Source: Candidatus Methanolliviera sp. GoM_asphalt | GTDB taxonomy: Archaea; Halobacteriota; Methanoliparia; Methanoliparales; Methanoliparaceae | Assembly: GCA_902158745.1 (NCBI GenBank) | Contig: CABGHH010000086.1 | Coordinates: 1 to 6,913 of the forward strand | Direction: 5' to 3' | Length of the DNA: 6,913 nucleotides | Part shown: piece after piece, positions 1 through 5,194 of the stretch | Numbering within the stretch: position 1 is the stretch's first letter | How the letters are laid out: the number at the start of each line of letters is the position of its first letter | The notes under the pieces: model-generated | Databases searched by the model: none | What the model was told of the DNA's origin: nothing | Seen by the model: the letters and a program-made list of their open reading frames with translations, nothing else | Made by a program: the position numbers and the translations under genes

Positions 1-99
1 TTATGCCTGTTCCAAATGATAAATTAAAATATCTTGCATGAAAAGTTCATTCGTTAAGTTTTATGAGAATGCTGATTTCGCTACAAATGTTTGATTACC

Positions 100-136
100 A
101 AGGTAAAAATATGATCGAACAAGAAGGTAAATTTCA
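100..136 (+). promoter_or_regulatory. Leader and ribosome site of the FEN1 gene
   Basis: GAAGGT at 123-128 sits eight bases before the ATG at 137 and supports that start. A second AAGGT (100-104) lies six bases before another ATG at 111, which opens a 13-codon frame ending at 152, inside the start of FEN1 in a different frame. That frame is also open back to an ATG at 63. An A/T-rich AAAAATAT stretch (105-112) could be a TATA box, but it would put the transcript start almost at 137, so I do not insist on it. Positions 1-99 show no gene I can support; short open frames there may be the tail of an upstream gene. Confidence 0.35.
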
Positions 137-1150
137 ATGGGCGTCGATTTAAGTTCTGTCTTGAAGAGAGAAGAGATCTCATTGGAAGATCTGGCATCCT
201 ATACGGTGGCTATAGATGCCTACAATACGCTATATCAGTTTTTGAGCATTATAAGGCAGAGAGATGGGACGCCCCTGATGGACAGTGAGGGAAGGATAAC
301 CTCTCATCTTTCCGGCATCATCTATAGAATGTCTAATCTTTTGGAGAGGGGAGTAAAACCCATATTTGTCTTCGATGGAGCGCCACCCATGTTAAAGAGA
401 AAGACGCTCGATAAGAGAGAAGCCACGAGAGAAGAGGCTTTAAAAAAGTATGAAGAGGCAAAAGAGAGGGGAGAAGAAGCGTTTAAATACGCTCAGGCAT
501 CGGCAAGGATAAATTCTGATATTGTGGAAGACTCCGAGGAGCTCTTGGGCTATCTTGGAATTCCTTGCGTCTATGCCTCTTCGGAGGGAGAGGCTCAGGC
601 GGCATTTATGGTATCGAAGGAAGATGCAGATTTTGTAGCGTCCCAAGATTACGATTCCATGCTCTTCGGGGCGAAAAGACTCGTTAGAAACCTTACGATA
701 AGTGGAAAGAGGAAGCTACCAAGGAAGAATGTATATCTGAACGTGATGCCTGAAGAGATAAGATTGGAAGAGGTCTTGGAAAAACTTGGAATTGATAGGG
801 AACAGCTTGTATCGGTTGGTATCCTCATAGGTACCGACTATAACGGGGGTATTAAGGGAATAGGCCCCAAAAAGGCTTTAAAATTGATAAAAAAACATGG
901 GACGATCGAGAAGGTTTTAACCTCCATCAATGAAAATATAGAGGAACTGGATGAAATAAAGGAGATCTTCTTGAATCCTAACGTCACTGGAGATTATGAG
1001 ATAAGATGGGAAAAACCAAACGAGGAGAAGGTGATCGAATTTTTGTGCGAAGAGCATGGCTTTTCAGAGATGAGGGTTAAGAAGGCATTAGAAAAGGTAT
1101 CGGTATCCACTGAGAAGAAGAAACAGAAGACACTTGAAGGTTGGTTTTAG
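137..1150 (+). CDS. fen: Flap endonuclease 1 (FEN1/XPG family)
   Basis: Structure-specific nuclease that cuts 5' flaps during Okazaki-fragment maturation and long-patch base excision repair, working on the PCNA clamp. The 337-aa length is normal for archaeal FEN1. The N-terminal XPG domain carries D27 (AIDAYN) and D80 (VFDGAPP). The internal XPG domain carries E150/E152 (SEGEAQA), D171/D173 (SQDYDS) and D234 (GTDYNGG), so the acidic metal-binding set is complete. A helix-hairpin-helix follows (GIKGIGPKKA, about 238-247). The last eight residues, QKTLEGWF (330-337), are a classic PIP box for PCNA binding. The start is fixed by the invariant MGV(D) N-terminus, whose amino end is part of the FEN1 active site, and by a good ribosome site. 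The gene ends in TAG right after the PIP box. The next gene begins 21 bases later, so the two probably share a transcript. Nothing is missing or odd. Confidence 0.97.
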   Translation: MGVDLSSVLKREEISLEDLASYTVAIDAYNTLYQFLSIIRQRDGTPLMDSEGRITSHLSGIIYRMSNLLERGVKPIFVFDGAPPMLKRKTLDKREATREEALKKYEEAKERGEEAFKYAQASARINSDIVEDSEELLGYLGIPCVYASSEGEAQAAFMVSKEDADFVASQDYDSMLFGAKRLVRNLTISGKRKLPRKNVYLNVMPEEIRLEEVLEKLGIDREQLVSVGILIGTDYNGGIKGIGPKKALKLIKKHGTIEKVLTSINENIEELDEIKEIFLNPNVTGDYEIRWEKPNEEKVIEFLCEEHGFSEMRVKKALEKVSVSTEKKKQKTLEGWF

Positions 1151-1171
1151 TACGATCATAAGGGGATTTAG

Positions 1172-2116
1172 ATGGAAAAGGATAAGGAAGTGAAACATTT
1201 AATGTTATCTAAGGGTATGTCAGTCGGAGAACTTATCGACGGATTTGGTTATACCGCATTCAATTCGAGGAGAATAGCAGACGCGGTGGATATATATGAA
1301 GAGATGATTGAAACAGGAGCAAGAAAATTCTTCGGTCTTGCGGGGGCGATGGTTCCTGCTGGAATGAAAAATATAATATCCGATATGATAGATTGGGGAT
1401 GGATAGATGTTCTTGTAACAACAGGAGCAAATCTGACGCACGATCTGATCGAGGCTTTCGGTTGCCACCATTATCTGCGTTCTTCTTCTGAACCCGAAAA
1501 AGATGCAGAATTTAGAAGAGAAGGTATTAACAGGATTTACGATGTTTTTCTTCGCGATGAGGCTTTCATAACACTTGAAACAAATCTCTGGGAGATATTT
1601 GAAGATATAGGCGAGAAAGGCAAGGATATATCGATAAGTGGTCTGATGAGAGAGGTGGGTTCAAGGATTGAAGACGAAGATTCTATCATCAGGAGAGCCT
1701 ATGAGAAAGACGTCCCAATATTCTGCCCGGCGTTAGCAGACTCGATATTTGGGTTACAGGCATGGATGTACGGTCAGACTCATCATTTGAGCGTGAATGC
1801 GTTCGCGGATATGAGAGAATTTTCAGATCTCTGCTTTGAATCCGATAAGAGCGGTGTTACGATCGTCGGTGGTGGCGTTCCAAAGAATTTTATCTTCCAG
1901 TCGATGCTCTTGAATCCCGATGCCGGTTTTGACTATGCCATCCAGATAACGATGGATCGGGTAGAGACAGGTGGGCTCTCCGGTGCAAGCCTTGAAGAGG
2001 CCGTTTCTTGGGGAAAGATAAAAGAGAGCGGAAGAAGAGTGGTCGTCTATTCCGATGCAACGATCGTTCTGCCGTTGATATGTGCTTCTTTGGTGGATAG
2101 GATGAATAAGAGATAA
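1172..2116 (+). CDS. dys: Deoxyhypusine synthase
   Basis: NAD-dependent enzyme that transfers the aminobutyl group of spermidine to one lysine of translation factor aIF5A, the first step of hypusine formation, in the cytoplasm. The 314-aa length fits archaeal members, which lack the longer N-terminus of the human enzyme (369 aa). Visible family features are FGLAGAMVPAGM (54-65), the nucleotide-binding TTGAN (83-87), a GQTHHLSVNAF segment (201-211), GGGVPK (233-238), EAVSWGK (276-282) and SDATIVLP (294-301). K282 in SWGK corresponds to the catalytic lysine of human DHS (Lys329). Asn239 sits where human DHS has His288 after GGGVVK; the GGGVPKNF form is, as I recall, common in archaeal homologues. 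AGGGGA (1161-1166) precedes the ATG by five bases. It lies 21 bases after FEN1 in the same direction, so co-transcription is likely, though no functional link is obvious. The stop is TAA. Confidence 0.95.
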   Translation: MEKDKEVKHLMLSKGMSVGELIDGFGYTAFNSRRIADAVDIYEEMIETGARKFFGLAGAMVPAGMKNIISDMIDWGWIDVLVTTGANLTHDLIEAFGCHHYLRSSSEPEKDAEFRREGINRIYDVFLRDEAFITLETNLWEIFEDIGEKGKDISISGLMREVGSRIEDEDSIIRRAYEKDVPIFCPALADSIFGLQAWMYGQTHHLSVNAFADMREFSDLCFESDKSGVTIVGGGVPKNFIFQSMLLNPDAGFDYAIQITMDRVETGGLSGASLEEAVSWGKIKESGRRVVVYSDATIVLPLICASLVDRMNKR

Positions 2117-2118
2117 AA

Positions 2119-2135
2119 AGATTCAAATAGAATCT
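2119..2135 (+). repeat. Small inverted repeat just after the synthase gene
   Basis: AGATTC and GAATCT form a perfect six-base stem around the five-base loop AAATA, starting three bases after the TAA stop. No T tract follows, so it is not a typical terminator. It could be a weak 3'-end hairpin or chance. The rest of the 2136-2249 gap shows no gene. Confidence 0.3.
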
Positions 2136-2260
2136 GAATCGAAGTGCCGTTAAAGATTTGCATAGTTAAAGATCGGAGATCCTGTTTCGATTGAGATGGT
2201 GTTTGGGGAAATGTAATTAGAGAGGATCGCAAAAATAAAAAACTAAATTGGTGAGATGAA

Positions 2261-2416
2261 ATGAAAGTAGAGATGAAAAGGTTAATACATGATACGGGTG
2301 CCATAGGCTTAATGGCAGACGGACTTATCCTATACTGCTGTCCGATCTTTCAAGTTATGTGTGATGAGTTAAGTATATTGGTGAGAGCATGGATAGCGGC
2401 AGGGACAGGTGAGTGA
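2261..2416 (+). CDS. Small protein, 51 aa, first ORF of a tiny-gene cluster
   Basis: I do not recognise this protein. The reading frame starts with MKVEMKRLIHDTGAIG and ends ...RAWIAAGTGE, with a TGA stop. GGTGAG (2250-2255) lies five bases before the ATG, a good archaeal ribosome site, and an alternative ATG at 2256 closes after two codons, so 2261 is the sensible start. The middle is hydrophobic and contains LILYCCPIFQVMC (23-34) with three cysteines; the N-terminus is basic. It could be membrane-associated or a very small regulator or cofactor-binding protein. The next ORF begins four bases after the stop, and its ribosome site (GGTGAG, 2408-2413) overlaps the last codons of this one, which suggests deliberate packing. 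It shares the pattern C-x-P-x-x-Q and a later RA(W/F) with that neighbour. A function cannot be given. Confidence 0.45.
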   Translation: MKVEMKRLIHDTGAIGLMADGLILYCCPIFQVMCDELSILVRAWIAAGTGE

Positions 2417-2420
2417 TAAA

Positions 2421-2522
2421 ATGGGATTTTGCCTGCCGGCACCACAAAACGTCATATATTGCATACGGGCATTTATGATGGGATCTGCTCGATTTATTAC
2501 ACAAGCAACAGCAGGTAAATGA
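2421..2522 (+). CDS. Very small protein, 33 aa, second ORF of the cluster
   Basis: Unrecognised 33-residue frame beginning MGFCLPAPQNVIYC and ending ATAGK. Support is mainly positional. GGTGAG (2408-2413), seven bases before the ATG, is the same ribosome-site sequence used by the ORF before it. The TGA stop (2520-2522) overlaps the ATG at 2522 of the signal-peptide protein (TGATG), the usual sign of coupled translation. It has two cysteines (C4, C14). C-L-P-A-P-Q (4-9) matches the C-C-P-I-F-Q (26-31) of the upstream ORF in the spaced pattern C-x-P-x-x-Q, and both continue with a hydrophobic RA(W/F). They may be diverged copies, but the match is short. It could also be only a translated leader for the next gene. 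Confidence 0.35.
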   Translation: MGFCLPAPQNVIYCIRAFMMGSARFITQATAGK

Positions 2523-2921
2523 TGGATATTTCAGATAGACTTAAAATTTTGGTAGCGCTAATATTCGTTGCCGGGTGTATTATCTCTCAAATTGGAGACT
2601 ATTGCGAAGCACAAACACGTGAGGTATGGTTAAACAAAACAGTTTCGATACCTCCACAAGGATATCAAGCTTATAAGTACACTTTATCGGGGTATGAACG
2701 TCCCGATTTTGTGATATTCATACAAACTGATGGACATCCAATAAATTTGCGAATATTCGATCATTCCAATATGAGACTTTTTGAGAAAGGGGAGCTATAC
2801 CTTTTACACACCTTCACATGGTGATTCTGATATACTCTGGCCTCCATCCACGTATTACGTCGTTTTAGAGAACCCAATGAATTGTATAACCGATGTTTAT
2901 ATAAAAATTGTCGCGATATGA
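2522..2921 (+). pseudogene. Frameshifted secreted or lipid-anchored beta-rich protein
   Basis: The frame opening at 2522 (or 2519) codes a signal sequence, LKILVALIFVAGC, followed by an exported region with an N-K-T glycosylation sequon and a beta-rich run (TVSIPPQGYQAYKYTLSGYE). VAGC resembles a lipobox; cleavage further on near CEA-Q is the alternative. The frame runs into TGA at 2822. If one G of the GGGG run at 2789-2792 is removed, reading continues as FEKGSYTFYTPSHG and then STYYVVLENP to a TGA at 2919-2921, giving about 133 aa and a natural beta-sandwich ending (the YYVVLEN strand is typical of small archaeal extracellular domains). I infer a single-base insertion, real or from sequencing. 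The start at 2522 is favoured because AGGT (2513-2516) is correctly spaced and TGATG couples it to the upstream ORF. The function is unknown; a surface or cell-envelope role is likely. Confidence 0.7.
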
Positions 2922-2944
2922 TCAAGATCTGCAAGGGGAAAAAT

Positions 2945-3127
2945 ATGAGAGGGAGATTGGGAGAAATATTTAAAGATGAGAGACTTGCAGAAAAGATTAG
3001 AAAGCGTTTGCCTTATCTATTTCAGCTTGCAGAGTTAGAAAGTCCGAAGATCTACTGCATAGCTTCCAAATTAACATATCAACAGAACCCATATCTCAAT
3101 TTTTTGAGCAGTTTCACCTGCTTGTAA
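2945..3127 (+). pseudogene. ThaI-like type II restriction endonuclease, N-terminal remnant
   Basis: The frame starts at an ATG with AAGGGG (2933-2938) six bases upstream and codes MRGRLGEIFKDERLAEKIRK, then RLPYLFQLAELES. From memory this matches the N-terminus of ThaI-family type II endonucleases (about 200 aa), where the LP.LF.LAELESSRAGK segment leads into a conserved GMEVG block. Here the match stops after ELES (position 3043). About 15 unexplained bases follow, then an IS630-type end near 3061, and the frame closes at 3125-3127 inside the element. The catalytic region is therefore absent and the gene is dead. No matching methyltransferase is visible in the window. The type II assignment rests on about 30 residues. 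The break shows the element inserted in or next to this gene, followed by loss of the rest. Confidence 0.6.
3061..3084 (+). repeat. Left terminal inverted repeat of the IS630-type element
   Basis: The outer part starts AGCTTCCAAATTAAC. Compared with the reverse complement of 3480-3503 it agrees at 18 of 24 positions, including TTCC and ATA..CAA. Some agreement is expected by chance in A/T-rich DNA, but the location at both ends of the transposase remnant supports it. Confidence 0.5.
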
Positions 3128-3450
3128 GTGTGCAGAACCACAGCGCTTTTCGGCTCAAAATCAGGATCTCTTTGCTGGATGTATGAGGAGATCTTATGTG
3201 GCTTTATGTTGCTTGCACTTAGGATCTTTGAAACGGTTCCCCGAGCATTCAGTTCTTTATCTGTGATTTCTTCTTTTGCACTCAGTTCTCTTGCAATCTG
3301 AGAGTCGCTCTTGTCCTCATAGCTGGCAAGCATGATCTTTGCTCTTTCTACAGATCTCACAGGTTGAGTTCTGGAGCAGCTTATCTCGGTTAATTTTTCA
3401 ACTTCTTCGCTGGTCAAAACCAGTTTTTTACGTTTGCTTTTAAATGGCAT
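3079..3450 (-). pseudogene. IS630-family transposase remnant
   Basis: The 123-residue leftover starts MPFKSKRKKLVLTSEEVEKL. Residues 20-56 are the N-terminal helix-turn-helix part (RAKIMLASYEDKSDSQIAREL) that binds the element ends. The sequence then jumps directly to GTVSKILSASNIKPHKISSY (71-90) and RDPDFEPKSAVVLHTYKQV (94-112). In full proteins this follows only after a further linker and second helix-turn-helix, so I infer an in-frame internal deletion of several tens of residues. The whole DDE catalytic domain, which should follow TYKQV, is missing; only KLLKKLRYGFC remains before the stop. It cannot transpose alone. No Shine-Dalgarno is present before the ATG, but TTTATAA lies about 26 bases upstream, which would give a leaderless transcript, so the DNA-binding fragment might still be expressed. 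Confidence 0.8.
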
Positions 3451-3472
3451 AAGATCAGTAGGACGTTAAAGG

Positions 3473-3479
3473 TTATAAA
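3473..3479 (-). promoter_or_regulatory. TATA box of the transposase remnant
   Basis: Read on the minus strand this is TTTATAA, centred 26 bases before the ATG at 3450. That spacing places the transcript start at or next to the start codon, matching the absence of a ribosome site. It lies just inside the right inverted repeat. Confidence 0.4.
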
Positions 3480-3503
3480 TATTGTTATTTTATTTAGGAA
3501 TCT
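3480..3503 (-). repeat. Right terminal inverted repeat of the IS630-type element
   Basis: On the minus strand it starts AGATTCCTAAATAA and pairs with 3061-3084 (18 of 24 positions). Confidence 0.5.
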
Positions 3504-3510
3504 TTATACT

Positions 3511-3708
3511 AATAGTGTTATAAAAGCAGTCTTGAAACAAATTGGCAATGTAGAATACGAAAGAAAAGGGAAATGGAAAAGACTATCAGATGTTGGTAGG
3601 TTAATGCTAAAGCAGAAAAACTCTATTATAGTTAAGAACCCAATATTTTATACTAATATCTTTGGCCAAAACACGCCGATGAGAGAAAATCGCATCTTCA
3701 TGCGCTGA
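3511..3708 (+). pseudogene. Unidentified coding fragment to the right of the element
   Basis: This open stretch of about 65 codons has a protein-like composition (VLKQIGNVEYERKGKWKRLS, then IIVKNPIFYTNIFGQ) and ends in TGA at 3706-3708. There is no convincing start: the frame opens inside the element, TTG 3532 lacks a ribosome site, and the only early ATG (3604) leaves 34 residues. I do not recognise the family. It lies between two restriction-gene remnants, so it may be the C-terminal end of the gene broken by the element or of a third gene. I could not match it to the ThaI C-terminus as I remember it. A short hairpin (CGCAT-CTTC-ATGCG, 3691-3704) spans the stop region. Confidence 0.35.
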
Positions 3709-3736
3709 ACTGAATCAGATAAGTATAATTCTTTAA

Positions 3737-4252
3737 GTTTTTAACTATAAAACATGGAAATGCATCTATCCACAACAGGGATTTTCTGCTATTGGTGGCG
3801 GGTTTGAAAGAGATTACATATCTGAAGTGCTAGAAAAATCCGTTGAAGTAAAGGCTTATGCTAAATTGGACAAAAAACATGGCTTAAAAATACCCTATAG
3901 GGATGAATATGGTATTTTAAGGGAATACGAGGTTGATTTTATAGTAAAAACAGAATACTCCGTATATCTCGTCGAAACAAAATCAGATCGGGATTTAAAT
4001 AGGGAAACTGTAGCAATAAAAGCTAAGTCAGCACAAAGTTGGTGTGAAAATGCCTCAATGACAAACCCTCCAGAAGATGTAAATCAATCAAAAAAGTGAG
4101 AATATCTGATAATATCAGAAACTCTTCTCAAATTAAATAGATGGCAGTCATTTAATGGATTTATCCCATTGTGCCAACAACTAAGAGATTCACTAATAAC
4201 AAAAATCAAAAAAGGAGGATTCATTATGAAACCTGAAAGAGTTAGTGAATAA
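3737..4252 (+). pseudogene. Type III restriction (Res) subunit, C-terminal remnant
   Basis: The frame opens after a TAA at 3734 and reads FNYKTWKCIYPQQGFSAIGG, then GFERDYISEVLEKSVEVKAY. It continues with HGLKIPYRDEYGILREYEVD and FIVKTEYSVYLVETKSDRD. This is the end of the Res subunit of type III restriction systems (roughly 900-1000 aa helicase-nucleases), including the PD-(D/E)xK nuclease signature: D in REYEVDF and ETK in LVETK. The helicase part is absent. At 4097-4099 a TGA stands where homologues have Trp (KKW-EYL). After it the frame continues plausibly as EYLIISETLL, SFNGFIPLCQQLRDSLITK, to TAA at 4250-4252, so this is a nonsense mutation in a relic. GTG 3827 could start only a 90-aa piece and has no ribosome site. 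AAAGGAGG (4211-4218) with ATG 4226 near the end would open only eight codons; it may mark the start of a lost downstream gene. Confidence 0.75.
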
Positions 4253-4289
4253 AATGGTGGTCCTCTCTTAAAAATACTACTTACATCAT

Positions 4290-4311
4290 AAAAAAAGGGG
4301 CCATGCGCCCC
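4290..4311 (-). terminator. Hairpin plus T tract in leftward orientation
   Basis: GGGGC (4297-4301) pairs with GCCCC (4307-4311) around the loop CATGC. On the minus strand the stem is followed by seven T (complement of A 4290-4296), the classic shape of an intrinsic terminator. No gene ends here on the minus strand, so it may be a relic or part of a repeated element. Confidence 0.35.
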
Positions 4312-4386
4312 CGATTCTGTGGCTTCCTTCGGAACTCTGCGTCGCTTCACTCCTTGCCTCGCCATCGCTCGGTCATATAACAGCGG
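4297..4386. other. G+C-rich strip without a convincing gene
   Basis: About 90 bases are much richer in G+C than the surroundings. They begin with the hairpin above and continue with irregular CGCTTC/CTCGCC/CGCTCGG steps. A 93-codon frame crosses it on the minus strand (MARQGVKRRRVPKEATE...), but it has no family features and overlaps the Res relic, so I treat it as chance. The look is that of a dispersed extragenic element or a junction scar. Confidence 0.3.
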
Positions 4387-4451
4387 ATAAAAGGAAAATC
4401 AAAGATTTCCTCAAATCCCATCTTCAGAGAGCTTCAGATACGCTCGAACCG

Positions 4452-4461
4452 TTATATAAAA
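4452..4461 (+). promoter_or_regulatory. Candidate TATA box before the 35-aa ORF and UbiX
   Basis: TTATATAAAA is a strong archaeal TATA match. A start about 25 bases downstream (near 4481) falls just before the AAGGA/ATG pair at 4488-4499 and would transcribe on into UbiX and UbiD. The flanking AACCGT/ACGGTT (4447-4452 and 4465-4470) form an inverted repeat followed by T, so a terminator-like reading is also possible. The preceding bases are not a good BRE. Confidence 0.3.
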
Positions 4462-4496
4462 TTCACGGTTTTTTAACTGAAAGATTTAAGGAAAAA

Positions 4497-4604
4497 ATGA
4501 CCAAAAAACCAGAACCATGGACAAAAGAGAAAATTAGGCAGTATGCTGAGACGATGGAGAAGAGATCAAAATGCACGGAAAACTATTTGATTGGCAGTAA
4601 TTGA
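4497..4604 (+). CDS. Possible 35-aa protein leading the UbiX-UbiD transcript
   Basis: This is the ATG at 4497 within the frame of the previous entry, listed apart because its signals are good. AAGGA (4488-4492) lies four bases before the ATG, and a TATA box lies about 40 bases before. The product starts MTKKPEPWTKEKIRQY and is short, charged and helical, with one Cys near the end. UbiX starts 23 bases after the stop. It may be a small leader protein, or only the tail of a decayed gene reused as a leader. No family is recognised. Confidence 0.25.
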   Translation: MTKKPEPWTKEKIRQYAETMEKRSKCTENYLIGSN

Positions 4605-4627
4605 AGATAAATTAAAGGTGCTAAAAA

Positions 4628-5194
4628 ATGATCTTCATCTGCATGACTGGCGCGAGCGGCGCAATTTATGGCATAAAATTGTTGAAATTTCTAAGATCTC
4701 GTGATATCGAGGTGGCATTATGTATATCAGAGAATGCGAAGAAGATAATCGGGATAGAGACATCCTATTCGGTGGAGGAGATAAAGAAACTTTCTAATTA
4801 TTATTATGAGAACGACGATTTCTCGTGTCCCTTCTCTTCGGGATCAAATCTCTTCGATGAGGCCGTCATCATTCCATCTTCCATGAAGACTATAGGAAGC
4901 ATCGCAAATGGTATATATTCCAATTTAACGACGAGAATCGCACATATATGTCTCAAAGAGGGGAGAAAGCTTCTTTTAGTTCCGAGAGAAACTCCTTTAT
5001 CTCTTATAGATTTGAAAAATCTTTTGATAGTGAAAGAGGCAGGAGCGGTCGTATTACCTGCCTCTCCCGGTTTTTACGGGCGTTTAGAATCCATAGATGA
5101 CCTCGTAAATTTTATCGTCGGGAAGATACTGGATCAGTTGAGAATAGAAAATAATTTAATAAAGAGGTGGAATAGTGAGAGATTTGTTGAATAA
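4628..5194 (+). CDS. ubiX: Flavin prenyltransferase UbiX
   Basis: Makes prenylated FMN (prFMN) by joining a dimethylallyl group to reduced FMN; prFMN is the cofactor of UbiD-family decarboxylases. It is soluble and normally a dodecamer. At 188 aa it has the usual length. Visible family features are the N-terminal FMN-binding TGASGA (7-12), CPFSSGSN (67-74), PSSMKTIGSIANGI (83-96), RIAHICLKEGRKLLLVPRETPLS written as its parts RIAHICLKE (103-111) and LLVPRETPLS (116-125), and PASPGFY (144-150). R120/E121 and Y150 correspond to known active-site residues of the family, and the C-terminal W181 to the conserved tryptophan. AAAGGTG (4614-4620) stands seven bases before the ATG. The last 20 bases overlap the following UbiD gene, indicating coupled translation, as expected for a cofactor maker and its user. 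Confidence 0.95.
   Translation: MIFICMTGASGAIYGIKLLKFLRSRDIEVALCISENAKKIIGIETSYSVEEIKKLSNYYYENDDFSCPFSSGSNLFDEAVIIPSSMKTIGSIANGIYSNLTTRIAHICLKEGRKLLLVPRETPLSLIDLKNLLIVKEAGAVVLPASPGFYGRLESIDDLVNFIVGKILDQLRIENNLIKRWNSERFVE

Larger units (their letters stand above)
3061..3503 (-). mobile_element. Internally deleted IS630-family element
   Basis: The element is about 443 bases long and is bounded by imperfect inverted repeats at 3061-3084 and 3480-3503, which I aligned by eye at 18 of 24 positions. The inside is a leftward transposase remnant. A TA, the usual IS630 target, lies at 3060-3061; the right boundary may extend to the TA at 3507-3508 or 3510-3511, so the exact ends are uncertain. A complete IS630 copy is about 1.1 kb. 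This one has lost most of the transposase but kept both ends, so it is like a MITE in the making. It sits inside or at the edge of the ThaI-like gene. Confidence 0.6.
4389..4604 (+). pseudogene. Unidentified open frame, probable gene remnant, ending in a 35-codon ORF
   Basis: From about 4389 the frame reads like a charged alpha-helical protein: KRKIKDFLKSHLQRASDTLE, PLYKIHGFLTERFKEK, then MTKKPEPWTKEKIRQYAETM and a TGA at 4602-4604. It is open back to 4272 through the G+C-rich strip, but that part does not look like protein. No start codon exists before ATG 4497, so a longer gene would be a truncated relic. I do not recognise the family. Confidence 0.35.

Noticed and set aside
440..646. Minus-strand open frame inside FEN1
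   Set aside because: Antisense shadow within the most conserved part of FEN1.
1890..2304. Two minus-strand open frames over the end of deoxyhypusine synthase
   Set aside because: Antisense shadows of a well-supported gene; serine/arginine-rich translations without domain features.
4097..4099. TGA read as tryptophan
   Set aside because: Only one case, in a gene already lacking most of its length, and TGA appears to end several other frames here; a nonsense mutation is simpler.
4084..4365. Minus-strand 93-codon open frame
   Set aside because: It runs antisense through the end of the Res relic and the G+C-rich strip, has no ribosome site or family features, and its composition follows the DNA bias.
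4447..4474. AACCGT/ACGGTT hairpin followed by T as a terminator
   Set aside because: It overlaps a strong TATA sequence and lies within an open frame; the twelve-base loop is large and no gene clearly ends there.
2945..4604. CRISPR array or a complete new defence system
   Set aside because: No regularly spaced repeats are visible, and all defence-related pieces are truncated.
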